63,797 nt of DNA from an uncultured Parabacteroides sp. GTDB taxonomy: Bacteria > Bacteroidota > Bacteroidia > Bacteroidales > Tannerellaceae. This document shows positions 54,009 through 63,573 of this stretch, piece by piece. Position numbers and translations under genes: made by a program. Location of the stretch: the NCBI GenBank assembly GCA_944325345.1, contig CALUZV010000021.1, forward strand, positions 1 through 63,797. The letters are read 5' to 3'. Position 1 is the first letter of the stretch; each line of letters begins with the position of its first letter. The notes beneath the pieces were generated by a model, which was not told the origin of the DNA, did not search any database, and saw nothing but the letters and a program-made list of their open reading frames with translations.

Positions 54009-55469
54009 TTATACCTCCCCGGCTGTAAACAGTTCACGGATAAGTTCGCGGTCGTCGAAGTGATGCTTGACGCCCTGAACCTCCTGATAATCTTCGTGTC
54101 CCTTCCCGGCAACAAGGATGACGTCGCCCTTTTGCGCCAGCATCGTAGCCGTCTTGATAGCTTGGGCGCGGTCGGTGATACGGACGACACGCTCCATATC
54201 CCCGGCGGTGAGGCCGGCGGCCATGTCATCGATGATGGCATCCGGCTCCTCGAAGCGGGGATTATCGGATGTCAGGACAACCATATCGCTCAAGCGGACA
54301 GCTTCCTTCGCCATCAGCGGACGCTTTCCTTTGTCGCGGTTTCCGCCGCAGCCGACTACCGTGATGACCCGTCCCTTGCCGTCGAGCACCTCGTGGATAG
54401 CGTTCAAGACATTCGTCAGGGCGTCGGGCGTGTGGGCATAATCCACGATAGCCGTGAAGCCCTTCGGAGAACGTATCGTTTCGAAGCGGCCGGTAACGGG
54501 ATGCAAGGCACTGAGGTGCACGAGAACATCCTCCGGGTCCTTGCCCAAGGCGACGGCGGCACCATAGACAGCCAACAGGTTATAGGCGTTGAAGCGACCG
54601 ACGAAGTGGACCGTAACCTCGTGGTTGTTGATGAGTAAATCCGTGCCCTCGAAGTGGGCCTCCAAAATTTTCCCCTTGAAATCAGCCAGCGTCCGCAAGG
54701 AATACGTGAGCTTCTTGGCTCGCGTGTTCTGGAGCATAACCATGCCCGACTTGTCGTCCAGGTTTGTCAGGGCGAAAGCCGAGGCAGGCAACTCGTCGAA
54801 GAAACGCTTCTTGGCGCGGAGGTAGTTCTCCACGGTCTTGTGATAATCCAAGTGATCGCGTGTCAGATTCGTAAAGATGCCTCCGTTGAAATCCAGGCCG
54901 CTGATGCGACGCTGGTCGATGGCGTGCGAACTAACCTCCATGAAAGCATACTCGCATCCGTCGGCAACCATATCCGCCATGAGACGGTGGAGGGTCAGTG
55001 GGTCGGGAGTCGTATGCTCCGTCGGGATAGGCCGCTCGTTGATGTAGTTGCATACGGTGGACAGTAATCCCACCTTGTGTCCCATGCGGAGGAACATCTT
55101 ATATAATAAAGTAGCGATAGTCGTCTTGCCATTCGTGCCGGTAACGCCGACCAACACCAGTTTCCGCGAAGGATGGCCGTACCACGCAGACGCGAGGAGA
55201 CCGACCGCCGGGGCGGAATCTTTTACCACGACAAAGGTTGTTTTACCGTTCAAGTTTTCAGGTATTTCCTCGCAGACGACCGCAGCCGCACCCTTTTCGA
55301 TAGCCGCGCCGATGTAGGTATGCCCATCGACCGCCGTCCCACGGACAGCAACAAAGAGCGAGCCGGGTGCAACGAGCCGGGAATCCGATTGGATACCGGT
55401 GATTTCCACCTCGCTGTCCCCAACGATTTCGGGAGCCTCTAAAACCTGAACCAATTCATTCAATCTCAT
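54009..55469 (-). CDS. murE: UDP-MurNAc-L-Ala-D-Glu:meso-diaminopimelate ligase
   Basis: The 486-residue ligase adds the third stem-peptide residue. The ATP loop GTNGKTT is at 111-117. The motif DNPR (in [12 protein letters not shown]) is the signature for meso-diaminopimelate specificity rather than lysine. [11 protein letters not shown] and [10 protein letters not shown] are further MurE motifs. The start is 1 bp after the ftsI stop, so translation is coupled. Confidence 0.98.
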   Translation of the reverse strand: MRLNELVQVLEAPEIVGDSEVEITGIQSDSRLVAPGSLFVAVRGTAVDGHTYIGAAIEKGAAAVVCEEIPENLNGKTTFVVVKDSAPAVGLLASAWYGHPSRKLVLVGVTGTNGKTTIATLLYKMFLRMGHKVGLLSTVCNYINERPIPTEHTTPDPLTLHRLMADMVADGCEYAFMEVSSHAIDQRRISGLDFNGGIFTNLTRDHLDYHKTVENYLRAKKRFFDELPASAFALTNLDDKSGMVMLQNTRAKKLTYSLRTLADFKGKILEAHFEGTDLLINNHEVTVHFVGRFNAYNLLAVYGAAVALGKDPEDVLVHLSALHPVTGRFETIRSPKGFTAIVDYAHTPDALTNVLNAIHEVLDGKGRVITVVGCGGNRDKGKRPLMAKEAVRLSDMVVLTSDNPRFEEPDAIIDDMAAGLTAGDMERVVRITDRAQAIKTATMLAQKGDVILVAGKGHEDYQEVQGVKHHFDDRELIRELFTAGEV

Positions 55470-55470
55470 A

Positions 55471-57648
55471 TTATTTCAAAGTTAAAACGATAGTCTGACC
55501 TTTCACAATGCGCTGCCCCGGCAAGATACTCTGCGAACGGACACGCCCAATACCATGGATTCGTGCCCGCAAACCTAAGCTTTCCAACAGGTAAACCGCA
55601 TCTTTCGCACCCATGCCAACCACACGCGGCACGAGACCCTGGCGGATTGTCAAGTCCTCAATGTCGAGTAACCGACGGGCGGTATCCGCTTGGGCATAGA
55701 CCCATTGTTCTTGCTTCAAACTATCTGTATCCATATTAATATCCAATTCATCCAGCACGGAAGTGAGGGCTTGGTAATCGCCCGACTTCGCCGGCGGGAG
55801 CAAGACTGCCGTAGAATCCGGCTGCATCTCGTTCACGTTGATGCGGACGTGGCTGGCATATATCTTTTCTGCAATCGCCTTCACGACGCCTCCGGACATC
55901 GTTCCCCCTGAAGGATAACCGATTCGGGGCTGCCGAATCACCACGATGCAGGTATATTCCGGTTTGTCCGCAGGGAAATAACCGCAGAAAGCAACCTGGT
56001 GCCCTGCCCGGCGATAGACACCGCCGGAGGCAATCTGCGCCGTACCCGTCTTGCCGGCAATACGGACGATGTCGGAATGCACGGCCTTTCCCGTTCCTTT
56101 CTCTACGACTCCCAACAACATATCTTTGATAATCGCCAAGGTCTGTTCGGAACAGATGCTGGGATTAATCACCTCCGTGGAGAAACGCTGGACGACCTTT
56201 CCGTTCTGCAATATCTCCTTCGTAAACATCGGACGCACCATCTTGCCATCGTTGGCTATCGCGTTGTAGAACGCCAGCGTGTAGATAGGCGGAATCTGCG
56301 TCTCGTAACCGAAAGACATCCAAGGCAATGTCGTCTTAGACCAATAGAGGGTCGTATCATCCGGCCTGCGGATTTTCGCCCGTCCTGCGCCGGGGATTTC
56401 GAGATGCAAATCCTTCGTCAGGCCGATGCGATAAAGGCCCTCGACATATTTCGTGGGATTATGTTCGTATCCCTTGAGGATGACTTTCGCCACGCCGATA
56501 TTCGAGGAATACCAGATGGCTTGCTCCGCCGTAATCTTGTGATAGCCTCCTTTATTATTATTATGGTCGGTCATGCGGGCACCCTTATACATAAAGATAC
56601 CGTTGCCCACATCCACCGTATCGCCCGGCTGACAAACTCCGTCCTCGAGGGCAACCATCATGGAGGCGACCTTGAAAGTCGAGCCCGGCTCCGTTTCATC
56701 GGCCACGGCATGGTTCTTAGTCTCGGCATAGACGCCTTCGCGGATGCGGGCCATGTTGGTTATCGCCTTAACCTCTCCGGTTTTCACCTCCATCACCACG
56801 GCAGTCCCGGAGGCCGCATCGATACTTTTCAACATATCTACCAGCGACTTCTCGGTAATATCCTGGATGTTGATGTCTATAGTCGAACGGATATCCATCC
56901 CATCCACCGGCTCGACTTCCGTTACATTCGTCCATCGTCCGCCAATGCGCTTCACGGAGCTAACGCCCGGCACACCCCGGAGCAAAGAATCGTATTGCAA
57001 CTCCAATCCGTTCTTGCCCTTTGATACGCCGGTCGAATCTATCTCGCCATAAATATCTCCAATCGTACGGGAAGCCAAGGAGCCAAAGGGCTTCTCGCGC
57101 TGCACCATCTCCTTCACATAGAATCCGTTCTTGTATTTGTTCAAGCGAAGGAAAGGATATTTCCGAATCTCCTTCAAGTCGGAATAGGAAATCTTGCGGG
57201 TAATCAACGGGAACTGCCGACTCTTCGAGGCCAACCCCCGGCGCAGATACGACCGATACCCCGCCGGCGTCCTGTCCTTGAACTTATGCGACAGGCATAT
57301 CGCCAACGAGTCCAGCCCATTGTTTTTATCCTTGAGGAAGACATCCCGCACGAAGCCATCCGCCCGGAAGTCGATATAGGTATAATAGCGGGGCACACTG
57401 GTAGCCATAAGCTTCCCATCGCAAGAATAGATATTCCCGCGCCCCGGTAGTATCAGGCGATTCGGCTTCTCCTGTTTCTTCGCAATCTCCAACCAATAAC
57501 CCCTTTCCACGAACATCACCTCGCACGTCTTCACGACAATAAACACGATGACGATGCTCAACAGGAAAACAATCACATAGTAGGAACGCAAGATTCGCCG
57601 ACTATCATCAGCCTGAGGCTTCTCTTTCGATTCATTCTCCTCTGCCAT
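55471..57648 (-). CDS. ftsI: Septal peptidoglycan transpeptidase FtsI (PBP) with PASTA domain
   Basis: The 725-residue class B penicillin-binding protein starts [15 protein letters not shown] at 57648, 1 nt after the ftsL stop; an in-frame Met six codons upstream overlaps ftsL. One membrane helix (about 24-46) is followed by the dimerisation and transpeptidase domains. The nucleophile is S323 in STFK (323-326), then SSN (in [10 protein letters not shown]) and KTG (in AGKTGTAQI). The end holds one PASTA domain ([20 protein letters not shown]), a feature of Bacteroidota septal PBPs. It acts with FtsW. Confidence 0.96.
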   Translation of the reverse strand: MAEENESKEKPQADDSRRILRSYYVIVFLLSIVIVFIVVKTCEVMFVERGYWLEIAKKQEKPNRLILPGRGNIYSCDGKLMATSVPRYYTYIDFRADGFVRDVFLKDKNNGLDSLAICLSHKFKDRTPAGYRSYLRRGLASKSRQFPLITRKISYSDLKEIRKYPFLRLNKYKNGFYVKEMVQREKPFGSLASRTIGDIYGEIDSTGVSKGKNGLELQYDSLLRGVPGVSSVKRIGGRWTNVTEVEPVDGMDIRSTIDINIQDITEKSLVDMLKSIDAASGTAVVMEVKTGEVKAITNMARIREGVYAETKNHAVADETEPGSTFKVASMMVALEDGVCQPGDTVDVGNGIFMYKGARMTDHNNNKGGYHKITAEQAIWYSSNIGVAKVILKGYEHNPTKYVEGLYRIGLTKDLHLEIPGAGRAKIRRPDDTTLYWSKTTLPWMSFGYETQIPPIYTLAFYNAIANDGKMVRPMFTKEILQNGKVVQRFSTEVINPSICSEQTLAIIKDMLLGVVEKGTGKAVHSDIVRIAGKTGTAQIASGGVYRRAGHQVAFCGYFPADKPEYTCIVVIRQPRIGYPSGGTMSGGVVKAIAEKIYASHVRINVNEMQPDSTAVLLPPAKSGDYQALTSVLDELDINMDTDSLKQEQWVYAQADTARRLLDIEDLTIRQGLVPRVVGMGAKDAVYLLESLGLRARIHGIGRVRSQSILPGQRIVKGQTIVLTLK

Positions 57649-57649
57649 A

Positions 57650-58009
57650 TCACTTATATAGTTCATAAGGAGGCGTTTTGGCGCCCTCTAAGTCGATACC
57701 TTGTTCTTCTATCAATAGTTCTATCTGCGACTGCCGGCTATGCCCCGTCAGCTCCGACGAGATAGACAATGCCTCGAAACGCACATCGCGCAACACCTGC
57801 TGCAACCGGTCTATCTCCTTCAGCTTCTGATCGCACGTATAGCGGTTGCCGATAAAGAAGAAAATCATGCACACGACCAGCAATATCATCCGCGTATGCT
57901 TCACGACGAAGTCTTCCTTCAGCACGCCGCCGCCCAAGATATACCAAGCCGAGAAGCGTTTCCCTTTCTTCCCGCCCTTCGCATTCGTTTGTTGATTCGT
58001 ATCTTTCAT
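57650..58009 (-). CDS. ftsL: FtsL-like cell division protein
   Basis: The 119-residue bitopic protein has a basic N-terminus (NAKGGKKGKRFS), one membrane helix (about residues 42-57) and a short periplasmic coiled coil (DQKLKEIDRLQQVLRDVRFEALSISSEL). The sequence is weakly conserved, but size, topology and position between rsmH and ftsI identify it as the FtsL equivalent of Bacteroidota. Gaps to neighbours are 2 bp and 1 bp. Confidence 0.85.
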   Translation of the reverse strand: MKDTNQQTNAKGGKKGKRFSAWYILGGGVLKEDFVVKHTRMILLVVCMIFFFIGNRYTCDQKLKEIDRLQQVLRDVRFEALSISSELTGHSRQSQIELLIEEQGIDLEGAKTPPYELYK

Positions 58010-58011
58010 CC

Positions 58012-58941
58012 TTATTCCTCCTGTCGTTTTTCCGCAATGCGGAGTTTGGCGCTCCGCGAGCGGGGATTGCGTTCTATTTCTTCCTTCGACGGGGTGATTA
58101 CTTTCCCACTCAGCAACTTGAAGGGCGAACGGACATTCCCGAAGAAGTCCTGCTCCACCTTGCCCTCGAAGTTCCCGGTCTTCAGAAAGTTCTTCACCAA
58201 GCGGTCTTCCAGCGAATGATAGGTGATGACCACCAGCCGCCCACCGGGTCGCAACACCCTGAGGCTCGCGCCCAGCATCTCGCGCAGGGCACGCATCTCG
58301 TCATTCACCTCGATACGCAATGCCTGAAAGACTTGGGCGAGAAACTTCTTCTCCTTGTCGCGCCCGATGAAGGGGGTTACGATTTCCAGCAAGTCGCCAC
58401 TCGTCAAGATGGGTTTCTTCCCTGTCCGATAGGCTACGACCGCTGCCGCCAGCCGCCGCGCGTTCTTCAGTTCCCCGTAGAGGTAGAACACATCCGCCAG
58501 CTGCTCCTCGGTGTAGTTGTTGAGGACATCGGCTGCCGTCTGCCCGGCGCGCGTGTTCATCCGCATATCCAGCGAGCCTTCGAAGCGGAAAGAGAAGCCG
58601 CGCTCGCGGTCGTCGAAGTGATGCGACGATACCCCGAGGTCGGCCAGCAACGCGTCCACCTCGCCCACCTCGTCGTAATACCGCATGAAGTTGTACAGGT
58701 ACCGGAAGTTACTCCGGACGAAGACGAAGCGTTCGTCGTCCGGGATATTCTGCTCGGCATCGGCATCCTGGTCGAAACCGTAGAGCCGGCCTTCGTCGCC
58801 CAGCCGTCGCAAGATTTCCCGCGAATGTCCTCCGCCTCCGAAGGTTACGTCCACATATACGCCGTCCGGATGGATATCCATCCCCTCCAGACTTTCGTGC
58901 AAAAGCACCGGCACGTGATATTCCAACTCACTATTTCCCAT
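58012..58941 (-). CDS. rsmH: 16S rRNA (cytosine1402-N4)-methyltransferase
   Basis: The 309-residue SAM-dependent enzyme (MraW) starts the dcw cluster. HVPVLLHESLEGM, VDVTFGGGGHSREIL (motif I), LLADLGVSSHHFDD and the C-terminal RPGGRLVVITYHSLEDRLVKNF are diagnostic. No mraZ lies upstream, where that regulator gene is usually found. Array I occupies the upstream region. No clear -7 box is visible; a weak TAATTTTA lies near 58984. Confidence 0.97.
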   Translation of the reverse strand: MGNSELEYHVPVLLHESLEGMDIHPDGVYVDVTFGGGGHSREILRRLGDEGRLYGFDQDADAEQNIPDDERFVFVRSNFRYLYNFMRYYDEVGEVDALLADLGVSSHHFDDRERGFSFRFEGSLDMRMNTRAGQTAADVLNNYTEEQLADVFYLYGELKNARRLAAAVVAYRTGKKPILTSGDLLEIVTPFIGRDKEKKFLAQVFQALRIEVNDEMRALREMLGASLRVLRPGGRLVVITYHSLEDRLVKNFLKTGNFEGKVEQDFFGNVRSPFKLLSGKVITPSKEEIERNPRSRSAKLRIAEKRQEE

Positions 58942-59080
58942 ATTTCCTCTATTAAGCTACAACACTTTCCGAATTAGCGGGTAAAATTACATATTCCCAC
59001 TACATGCGCCAACCAAATGGGCATGAAAGTAAGAAAAAAGTTATCAACAGGGGAAGAAAATGGTTTCGTGCAAGTTTGCA

Positions 59081-59330
59081 CGACGCCAGAGACGCCGTCT
59101 CTTGGTCCATGCAGACTGGAATCATGCTAGAGACGGCGTCGCGAGCGTCATTCCAGCCGGAAAGTTGCTTGCGACGCCGTCGATTTTAACACGCATAAAG
59201 GTTTATAACAAGAGACGCCGTCGATTTAACCTTTCCAAACGTTTTCTAACAAAAGACGGCGTCGCAAGCATTCTGCCACGCGGCGCGAGACTTGCGACGG
59301 CGTCGCAAACGTCCTGCCGCGTGGCAGAAA
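59081..59330. repeat. Palindromic tandem array I (41-bp unit)
   Basis: Cores GACGCCGTC or GACGGCGTC lie at 59091, 59132, 59173, 59214, 59255 and 59296, exactly 41 bp apart. The DNA between cores has diverged strongly, yet dyads remain at the half-period: TTCC-AGCC-GGAA centred at 59156.5, GCC-ACGC-GGC at 59279.5 and CTGCC-GCGT-GGCAG at 59320.5. The core is shared with array B. It lies upstream of rsmH and beyond the stop of the glycosyltransferase gene. Confidence 0.92.
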
Positions 59331-59359
59331 TGCCTAATTCCGCGTTTCAAGCTCCTTTC

Positions 59360-60454
59360 TCAACGGAGCGAAGCATAAACCGCCTCCGTCTGCCTCGCCG
59401 TCTCCGCCCACGTATAGCGCGGGAGGCGTTTTTGCCCCAAAGCAATGAGGCGGGAGCGGTAATCGCTATCGTCGAGGACGCGCCGGATGGTGGCGGCCAT
59501 ACTTTCAGAAGACAGGGGGTCGAAATAGGCACCCGCCTCGCCTGCTATCTCGGGGAAACAGCTCGCGCGACTCAAGGCGACGGGGCACTCGTTGGTATAT
59601 GCCTCGAGGATGGGGAAGCCAAAGCCCTCGTAGAGCGAGGGATAGACGAAGACGGCGGTTTGGCGGTAGAGCTGGCTCAGGGCTGCATCGCTGACGGTAT
59701 ATTGCCGGACGCGCGCCGTCAGCCCCAGTTCCGCGATGCGTTCTATTTCTTTCTTTTTAAATGTTTTGCCCACACAGAGGAGGTAGAGGTCGCGCCGCTC
59801 GGAGGCCAGCTCGCGGAAAGCCAGGAGGAAGCGGTCGAAGTTCTTGTAGCCGTGGCGGTCGCCCACGAAAAGGAGGTATTCGTCGGGCAGCGCGAGTCCG
59901 GCGTAGTCGCTCCGGATGGCGCTCGAGCCGTGATAGACAACGTCGATGCGTTCCGGCGGGATGGCAAGGAGGCGGACGATGTCGCGCTTCGTATGCTCGC
60001 TGATGGCGATGATGCGCGAGGCGTGGCGGATGGTCTCGGCTTTCCAGGCTTTCATCAGCGCGGCGTTTCCAAAGTATTGGGGAAAAAGCTCGTGCGTCAT
60101 GTCGTGGACGGTGATGACGTAGGGTTTCTCTCCGAGATGCGGAAGGAAATAAGGGTTATAATACGTCGGATGGAAGACGCGGAAGTCCCCGCGAGTGAGA
60201 GCGCGGAGCGAGACCGAGCGGTTCCAACGTTTCTCCCAGCCTTTGAACCATTTATAAGGGCGTTCGGGGAGGTAGAGGCCGGATTCGCGGCGCGTCTCGG
60301 GGTCGGCGTGAAGATAATAGTTGGTCGAGACGGCGAGGGAAAGCTCCGTGCCGAGGGAAAGGTGTCTTCGCAATTCGTAGAAGTAGCGGGAGATGCCGCC
60401 GAAACGCTGCATTTCGAAGGCCTGATGGTCGTATAAGATATTTGTAGTCGTCAT
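59360..60454 (-). CDS. Glycosyltransferase, GT4 family
   Basis: The 364-residue GT-B enzyme starts with ILYDHQAFEMQRFGGISRYFYEL, typical of the mannosyltransferase-like GT4 group. The C-terminal half has LLFVGDRHGYKNFDRFLLAF and the donor-site segment VYPSLYEGFGFPILEAYTNECPVALS with the E-x7-E pattern. It is the last of four consecutive glycosyltransferase genes, 1 bp after the preceding GT2 gene. It probably acts in assembly of a surface glycan or lipopolysaccharide core; the exact product is unknown. Confidence 0.9.
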   Translation of the reverse strand: MTTTNILYDHQAFEMQRFGGISRYFYELRRHLSLGTELSLAVSTNYYLHADPETRRESGLYLPERPYKWFKGWEKRWNRSVSLRALTRGDFRVFHPTYYNPYFLPHLGEKPYVITVHDMTHELFPQYFGNAALMKAWKAETIRHASRIIAISEHTKRDIVRLLAIPPERIDVVYHGSSAIRSDYAGLALPDEYLLFVGDRHGYKNFDRFLLAFRELASERRDLYLLCVGKTFKKKEIERIAELGLTARVRQYTVSDAALSQLYRQTAVFVYPSLYEGFGFPILEAYTNECPVALSRASCFPEIAGEAGAYFDPLSSESMAATIRRVLDDSDYRSRLIALGQKRLPRYTWAETARQTEAVYASLR

Positions 60455-60455
60455 A

Positions 60456-61286
60456 TTACGCTTGCTGCCGGTGTTTGACTATCCGCCGATAATTCCGTTC
60501 CCTCACGGCGCGGACGTACCGCTGGGGGAAGATATGCTGTAAACTATCTTTCAGCTTCACCCGCAGGCATTTGAAGACATACCAGAGACGCCAGCGGAGG
60601 GTTTGGTCCACGCCGTGGATGCGCGCATATTCCCGGTTCACCTTCAAACGGTTGCGCGACGAGGCCCCTTCCTCCGATTCAAAGTAGGCGACGAGGCGGT
60701 TCACGTAGCGGAAACCTCCTCCGTGCTGGTAGTATTGATAGAAGAAAGCGTAGTCGGCGGCAAACGGGTAGGTGAGGTCGAAGGGATGCGCCTTCATCTC
60801 CTCCGCCCTTACAAAAGTGGACTGATGGCAAAAGGGCATCTTCTTCTGTATGTATTCCAGCGGCTTGGGACGCATCTCGACGGAGCCGAAGGAAAGGCGC
60901 AGCTCGGTATCGCCATAGATGACACCGACCTCCGAAGGATATTCCTCGCGAGAGAAGATATCCGCCAGCACCTCGGCGTCGTGAAAGCCATCCCCGGCGT
61001 TCATGAAGTTGAGCCACCGGCCCGAGGCGAGGCGGATGCCTTTGTTCATAGCGTCGTAGATACCGCCGTCAGGCTCGCTCAGCCAGCGGAAAGCGATGCC
61101 CCGGCTACGGAATGCGGCTTCCCGTTCCTTAATCAGGGCAAGGGTGCGGTCTGTGGAGGCACCATCTATCACGATATACTCAATAGGTTGGAAGGTCTGC
61201 GCCAGGATACTGTCCATCGTGGAGCCAAGGCACGACTCGGCGTTGCGGCAGACCGTGATGATACTGACTTCGGGGATATGATTCAT
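60456..61286 (-). CDS. Glycosyltransferase, GT2 family
   Basis: The 276-residue GT-A enzyme starts MNHIPEVSIITVCRNAES at 61286. Its ATG overlaps the preceding stop by 4 bp (ATGA), so the open frame further upstream is not used. IDGASTDRTLALIKE and SEPDGGIYDAMNKGI, followed by NAGDGFHD, are GT2 motifs of the WcaA/colanic-type group; the Asp-rich region acts in nucleotide-sugar and metal binding. It belongs to the four-gene glycan operon. Confidence 0.9.
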   Translation of the reverse strand: MNHIPEVSIITVCRNAESCLGSTMDSILAQTFQPIEYIVIDGASTDRTLALIKEREAAFRSRGIAFRWLSEPDGGIYDAMNKGIRLASGRWLNFMNAGDGFHDAEVLADIFSREEYPSEVGVIYGDTELRLSFGSVEMRPKPLEYIQKKMPFCHQSTFVRAEEMKAHPFDLTYPFAADYAFFYQYYQHGGGFRYVNRLVAYFESEEGASSRNRLKVNREYARIHGVDQTLRWRLWYVFKCLRVKLKDSLQHIFPQRYVRAVRERNYRRIVKHRQQA

Positions 61287-62764
61287 TTCTTCCTCCTTTC
61301 TTCTTCTTCGTGAATGGCTTGACGCATGATGCGGAAGCAAGCCTCTGCATCAAAGCCCCGCGCGGCGGCATACGTCTCGGCCAAGACACGGAGCATCTCG
61401 TCGGAGCACGAGAGTCGCTCGAAGTTCCGGCAGCCTTTCTCCATTCCGATATGGCCAAAGGACATGCGGTTCAGGTCTATCAATTCAACTGCTATTTCCT
61501 CCTTATCATCGCGAAAGAGGATGTTGCCTGCGGAGTAATCGCGGTGCAAGTATCCCAGCTCGTGCATCTTGGCGGTAACCCGGGCGATGGCTTCCAGAAT
61601 TTCCCGCTGACGGGGGAACGCCTTGGCTTGCAAGTCCCGGAAAGTATAAGGGCATTCCGATTTCCGGCTGACAAAGTAGCTCTTTGCCATCAGGAAACCA
61701 TAACCTTGCGTGATATATCCCACCGGTTCCGGAGAGCCGATGCCGTGTTCCCGCAGGAGGAGGGCGTAGTCGTAGGCTCGCGCAGCCTTCGATTTCCGGA
61801 ACCAAGTATAGGCGATGCGGTTTATCCAATGGGGCTTTTGGTAAGACTTGACGATGAAGGTCTGTCCCTCTCGCTCGTATTCCTTCAGCTCGTTCCTACC
61901 TTTATATATAGTCTTCCCGCTCGTCTCAAATTCTTTCGGCAAGGCATAGACAAACGGGGCGAGCCGGGTGTATCCCTTGGCCACTTGGAAAGTTCTCGGT
62001 TTATCTAGCTTGGAAAAGAAGTTGATGACGCGGGACCACGAACGGCGGTAGCGCAAAGGTCCGCCCAGCTCCCGCTCGAAGAATTCCGGATGGCGGCGGT
62101 TCAGCGTATCTATTACGTGATGCTTCAAGGCTCTATCGCTGACGCGCTTCGACTGCGGGCGCACTCGGTAGTAAAGCCCAACCTCCGGGAGACGCACCAC
62201 GCGACCGCCGTCTTTCAGCATCGCAATCCAGAACTCCCAATCTTCTCGCGCAATGATGTCTTCGCAATAGCCCCCGATGCGCTCCCAGTCCGAACGGCGA
62301 TATAACGCGCATGTATCCATCATGTTCTTTCGGGCTAAAAGATGCAGGGAGAAGGGAGGCAACTTCCACTCGCCTTGCCGCGCGCCAAAGAATTCAGCAC
62401 GACAGCAAACGGCTTTAATATCAGGAGCAGACGCTATGGTCTGCACGGCAGAAGAGATGAATGTCGGCGTAATGCGGTTGTCGGCATCCACCGGCAAAAT
62501 ATATTCTCCCTTTGCCTTGGCTATCGCTTGGTTCCGGGCTACACATACCCCGGCATTCTTTTGTGTATAAACATATATTGAAGGATATTTCTCCGCATAT
62601 TGGCGGGCAAGTGCCAAAGAATTGTCCCGCGATCCGTCGTCCATAACGACAATCTCAAGCGCGGGATAGTCGGAGGCAAGGATAGAGTCCAGCGTTTCAG
62701 CCAGATACGCCTCCATATTATAAACAGGTATGACTACTGATACTAAGGGTCTCATCGTGCTCAT
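61283..62764 (-). CDS. Fusion of GT2 glycosyltransferase and WaaP/Kdo-kinase-like domain
   Basis: The 493-residue protein has an N-terminal GT2 domain (about 5-250; DDGSRDNS at 42-49, DAD at 93-95, EDWEFW at 174-179) and a C-terminal lipopolysaccharide-kinase-like domain (about 255-485). The kinase part keeps the ATP lysine (K306 in FIVKSY), the catalytic loop HRDYSAGN (407-414, base D409) and the metal aspartate in DLN (430-432). This predicts one protein that adds a sugar and phosphorylates a sugar of the same glycan, perhaps Kdo or lipid A core. Its start overlaps the previous stop (TGATG), and its stop overlaps the next start. Confidence 0.88.
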   Translation of the reverse strand: MSTMRPLVSVVIPVYNMEAYLAETLDSILASDYPALEIVVMDDGSRDNSLALARQYAEKYPSIYVYTQKNAGVCVARNQAIAKAKGEYILPVDADNRITPTFISSAVQTIASAPDIKAVCCRAEFFGARQGEWKLPPFSLHLLARKNMMDTCALYRRSDWERIGGYCEDIIAREDWEFWIAMLKDGGRVVRLPEVGLYYRVRPQSKRVSDRALKHHVIDTLNRRHPEFFERELGGPLRYRRSWSRVINFFSKLDKPRTFQVAKGYTRLAPFVYALPKEFETSGKTIYKGRNELKEYEREGQTFIVKSYQKPHWINRIAYTWFRKSKAARAYDYALLLREHGIGSPEPVGYITQGYGFLMAKSYFVSRKSECPYTFRDLQAKAFPRQREILEAIARVTAKMHELGYLHRDYSAGNILFRDDKEEIAVELIDLNRMSFGHIGMEKGCRNFERLSCSDEMLRVLAETYAAARGFDAEACFRIMRQAIHEEEERRKK

Positions 62765-63498
62765 CAGATTTTGTCGCGCCCCTTAGTAAACTTCAACCAA
62801 TAGTATTTCAGCGGATTAGTATATTTCAACTGTTTCCACGGACGGCTCCCGTGCGGGCGGTGCCAAACCGGGAGATTGGCAAAGAGGTAATTGGTCAATC
62901 CTGCCTCCAGCGAGCGGTGCGAGACCGTTACATCATGCCAACTCTTCGTCGGGTCAAGTTGATGGAAATCCACTGCCTGCAACAGGCGCGGAGTCAAAAG
63001 GGAGCAACAGAAACTCAGATGCTTCTTCTCGGCAAATGCCTGACCTTCTTTTCCTTTCGCATAGAGATAGGGATAGTTGATTTGCCCGGCTTCATCCACC
63101 GTTACTGCCGCCGCAATCCCGCAATCCGGCCGCGCGAGCGCCCCGTCAAACAGTCCTTGCAGGGTATCCGGCTTCACCAGCACGTCCGATTCGACAATCA
63201 CCAGCGCAGCATCAGCCTTCAACGCCCGCTCTTGCGCCATTTGAAGCACCAACAGGTAATTCGGCGAAGGATGCGTCGTAATATCTGAAAGATGAACCAA
63301 CTCGAAACGACCACCTTGCGCTGCCCATTGCAGCCGCAGCCGCGTATCGTCCCCGCTAAAGTCGTCATACACGAAATAAGTGTGCGGCACTGAAATTTGC
63401 GACGAGAGCACAGCCTCAATCGTCTCGAGCGTCAAGTCCGGCGAGTCCTTCACCGGCGTAATGATATGCATTTCCTTCATACCCTCTATATTAATCAT
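62764..63498 (-). CDS. Glycosyltransferase-like protein, GT2 family
   Basis: The 244-residue GT-A type protein begins near MHIITPVKDSPDLTLETIEAVL. It has VYDDFSGDDTRLRLQ, then VESDVLVKPDTLQGL in place of the usual DxD, and SWHDVTVSHRSLEAG near the C-terminus. Met1, Met7 (63480) and Met10 (63471) are all possible starts; family similarity begins at Met10. It is the first gene of the glycan operon, and its stop overlaps the next start by 1 nt. A weak -7-like box (TAATTTCG) lies about 25 nt upstream. Confidence 0.85.
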   Translation of the reverse strand: MINIEGMKEMHIITPVKDSPDLTLETIEAVLSSQISVPHTYFVYDDFSGDDTRLRLQWAAQGGRFELVHLSDITTHPSPNYLLVLQMAQERALKADAALVIVESDVLVKPDTLQGLFDGALARPDCGIAAAVTVDEAGQINYPYLYAKGKEGQAFAEKKHLSFCCSLLTPRLLQAVDFHQLDPTKSWHDVTVSHRSLEAGLTNYLFANLPVWHRPHGSRPWKQLKYTNPLKYYWLKFTKGRDKI

Positions 63499-63573
63499 GA
63501 TTATATCCGTCTGATGAGGTAGCGAAATTACATCTTTTCTTTCAGAAAACCCATTTTCTGCGGGAAATTTCTT

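Noticed and set aside
59038..59050. DnaA-box-like TTATCAACA near array I
   Set aside because: It is one site with a mismatch to TTATCCACA, with no cluster, AT-rich unwinding element or dnaA gene nearby.
61287..61340. N-terminal 18-codon extension of the GT2 gene
   Set aside because: The ATGA overlap with the upstream stop and the family start both favour 61286.
63499..63573. tRNA gene near the rRNA operon end
   Set aside because: No cloverleaf or TTCGAATC-type T-arm could be found there; only promoter-like and array DNA is present. No tRNA genes were found anywhere in the window.
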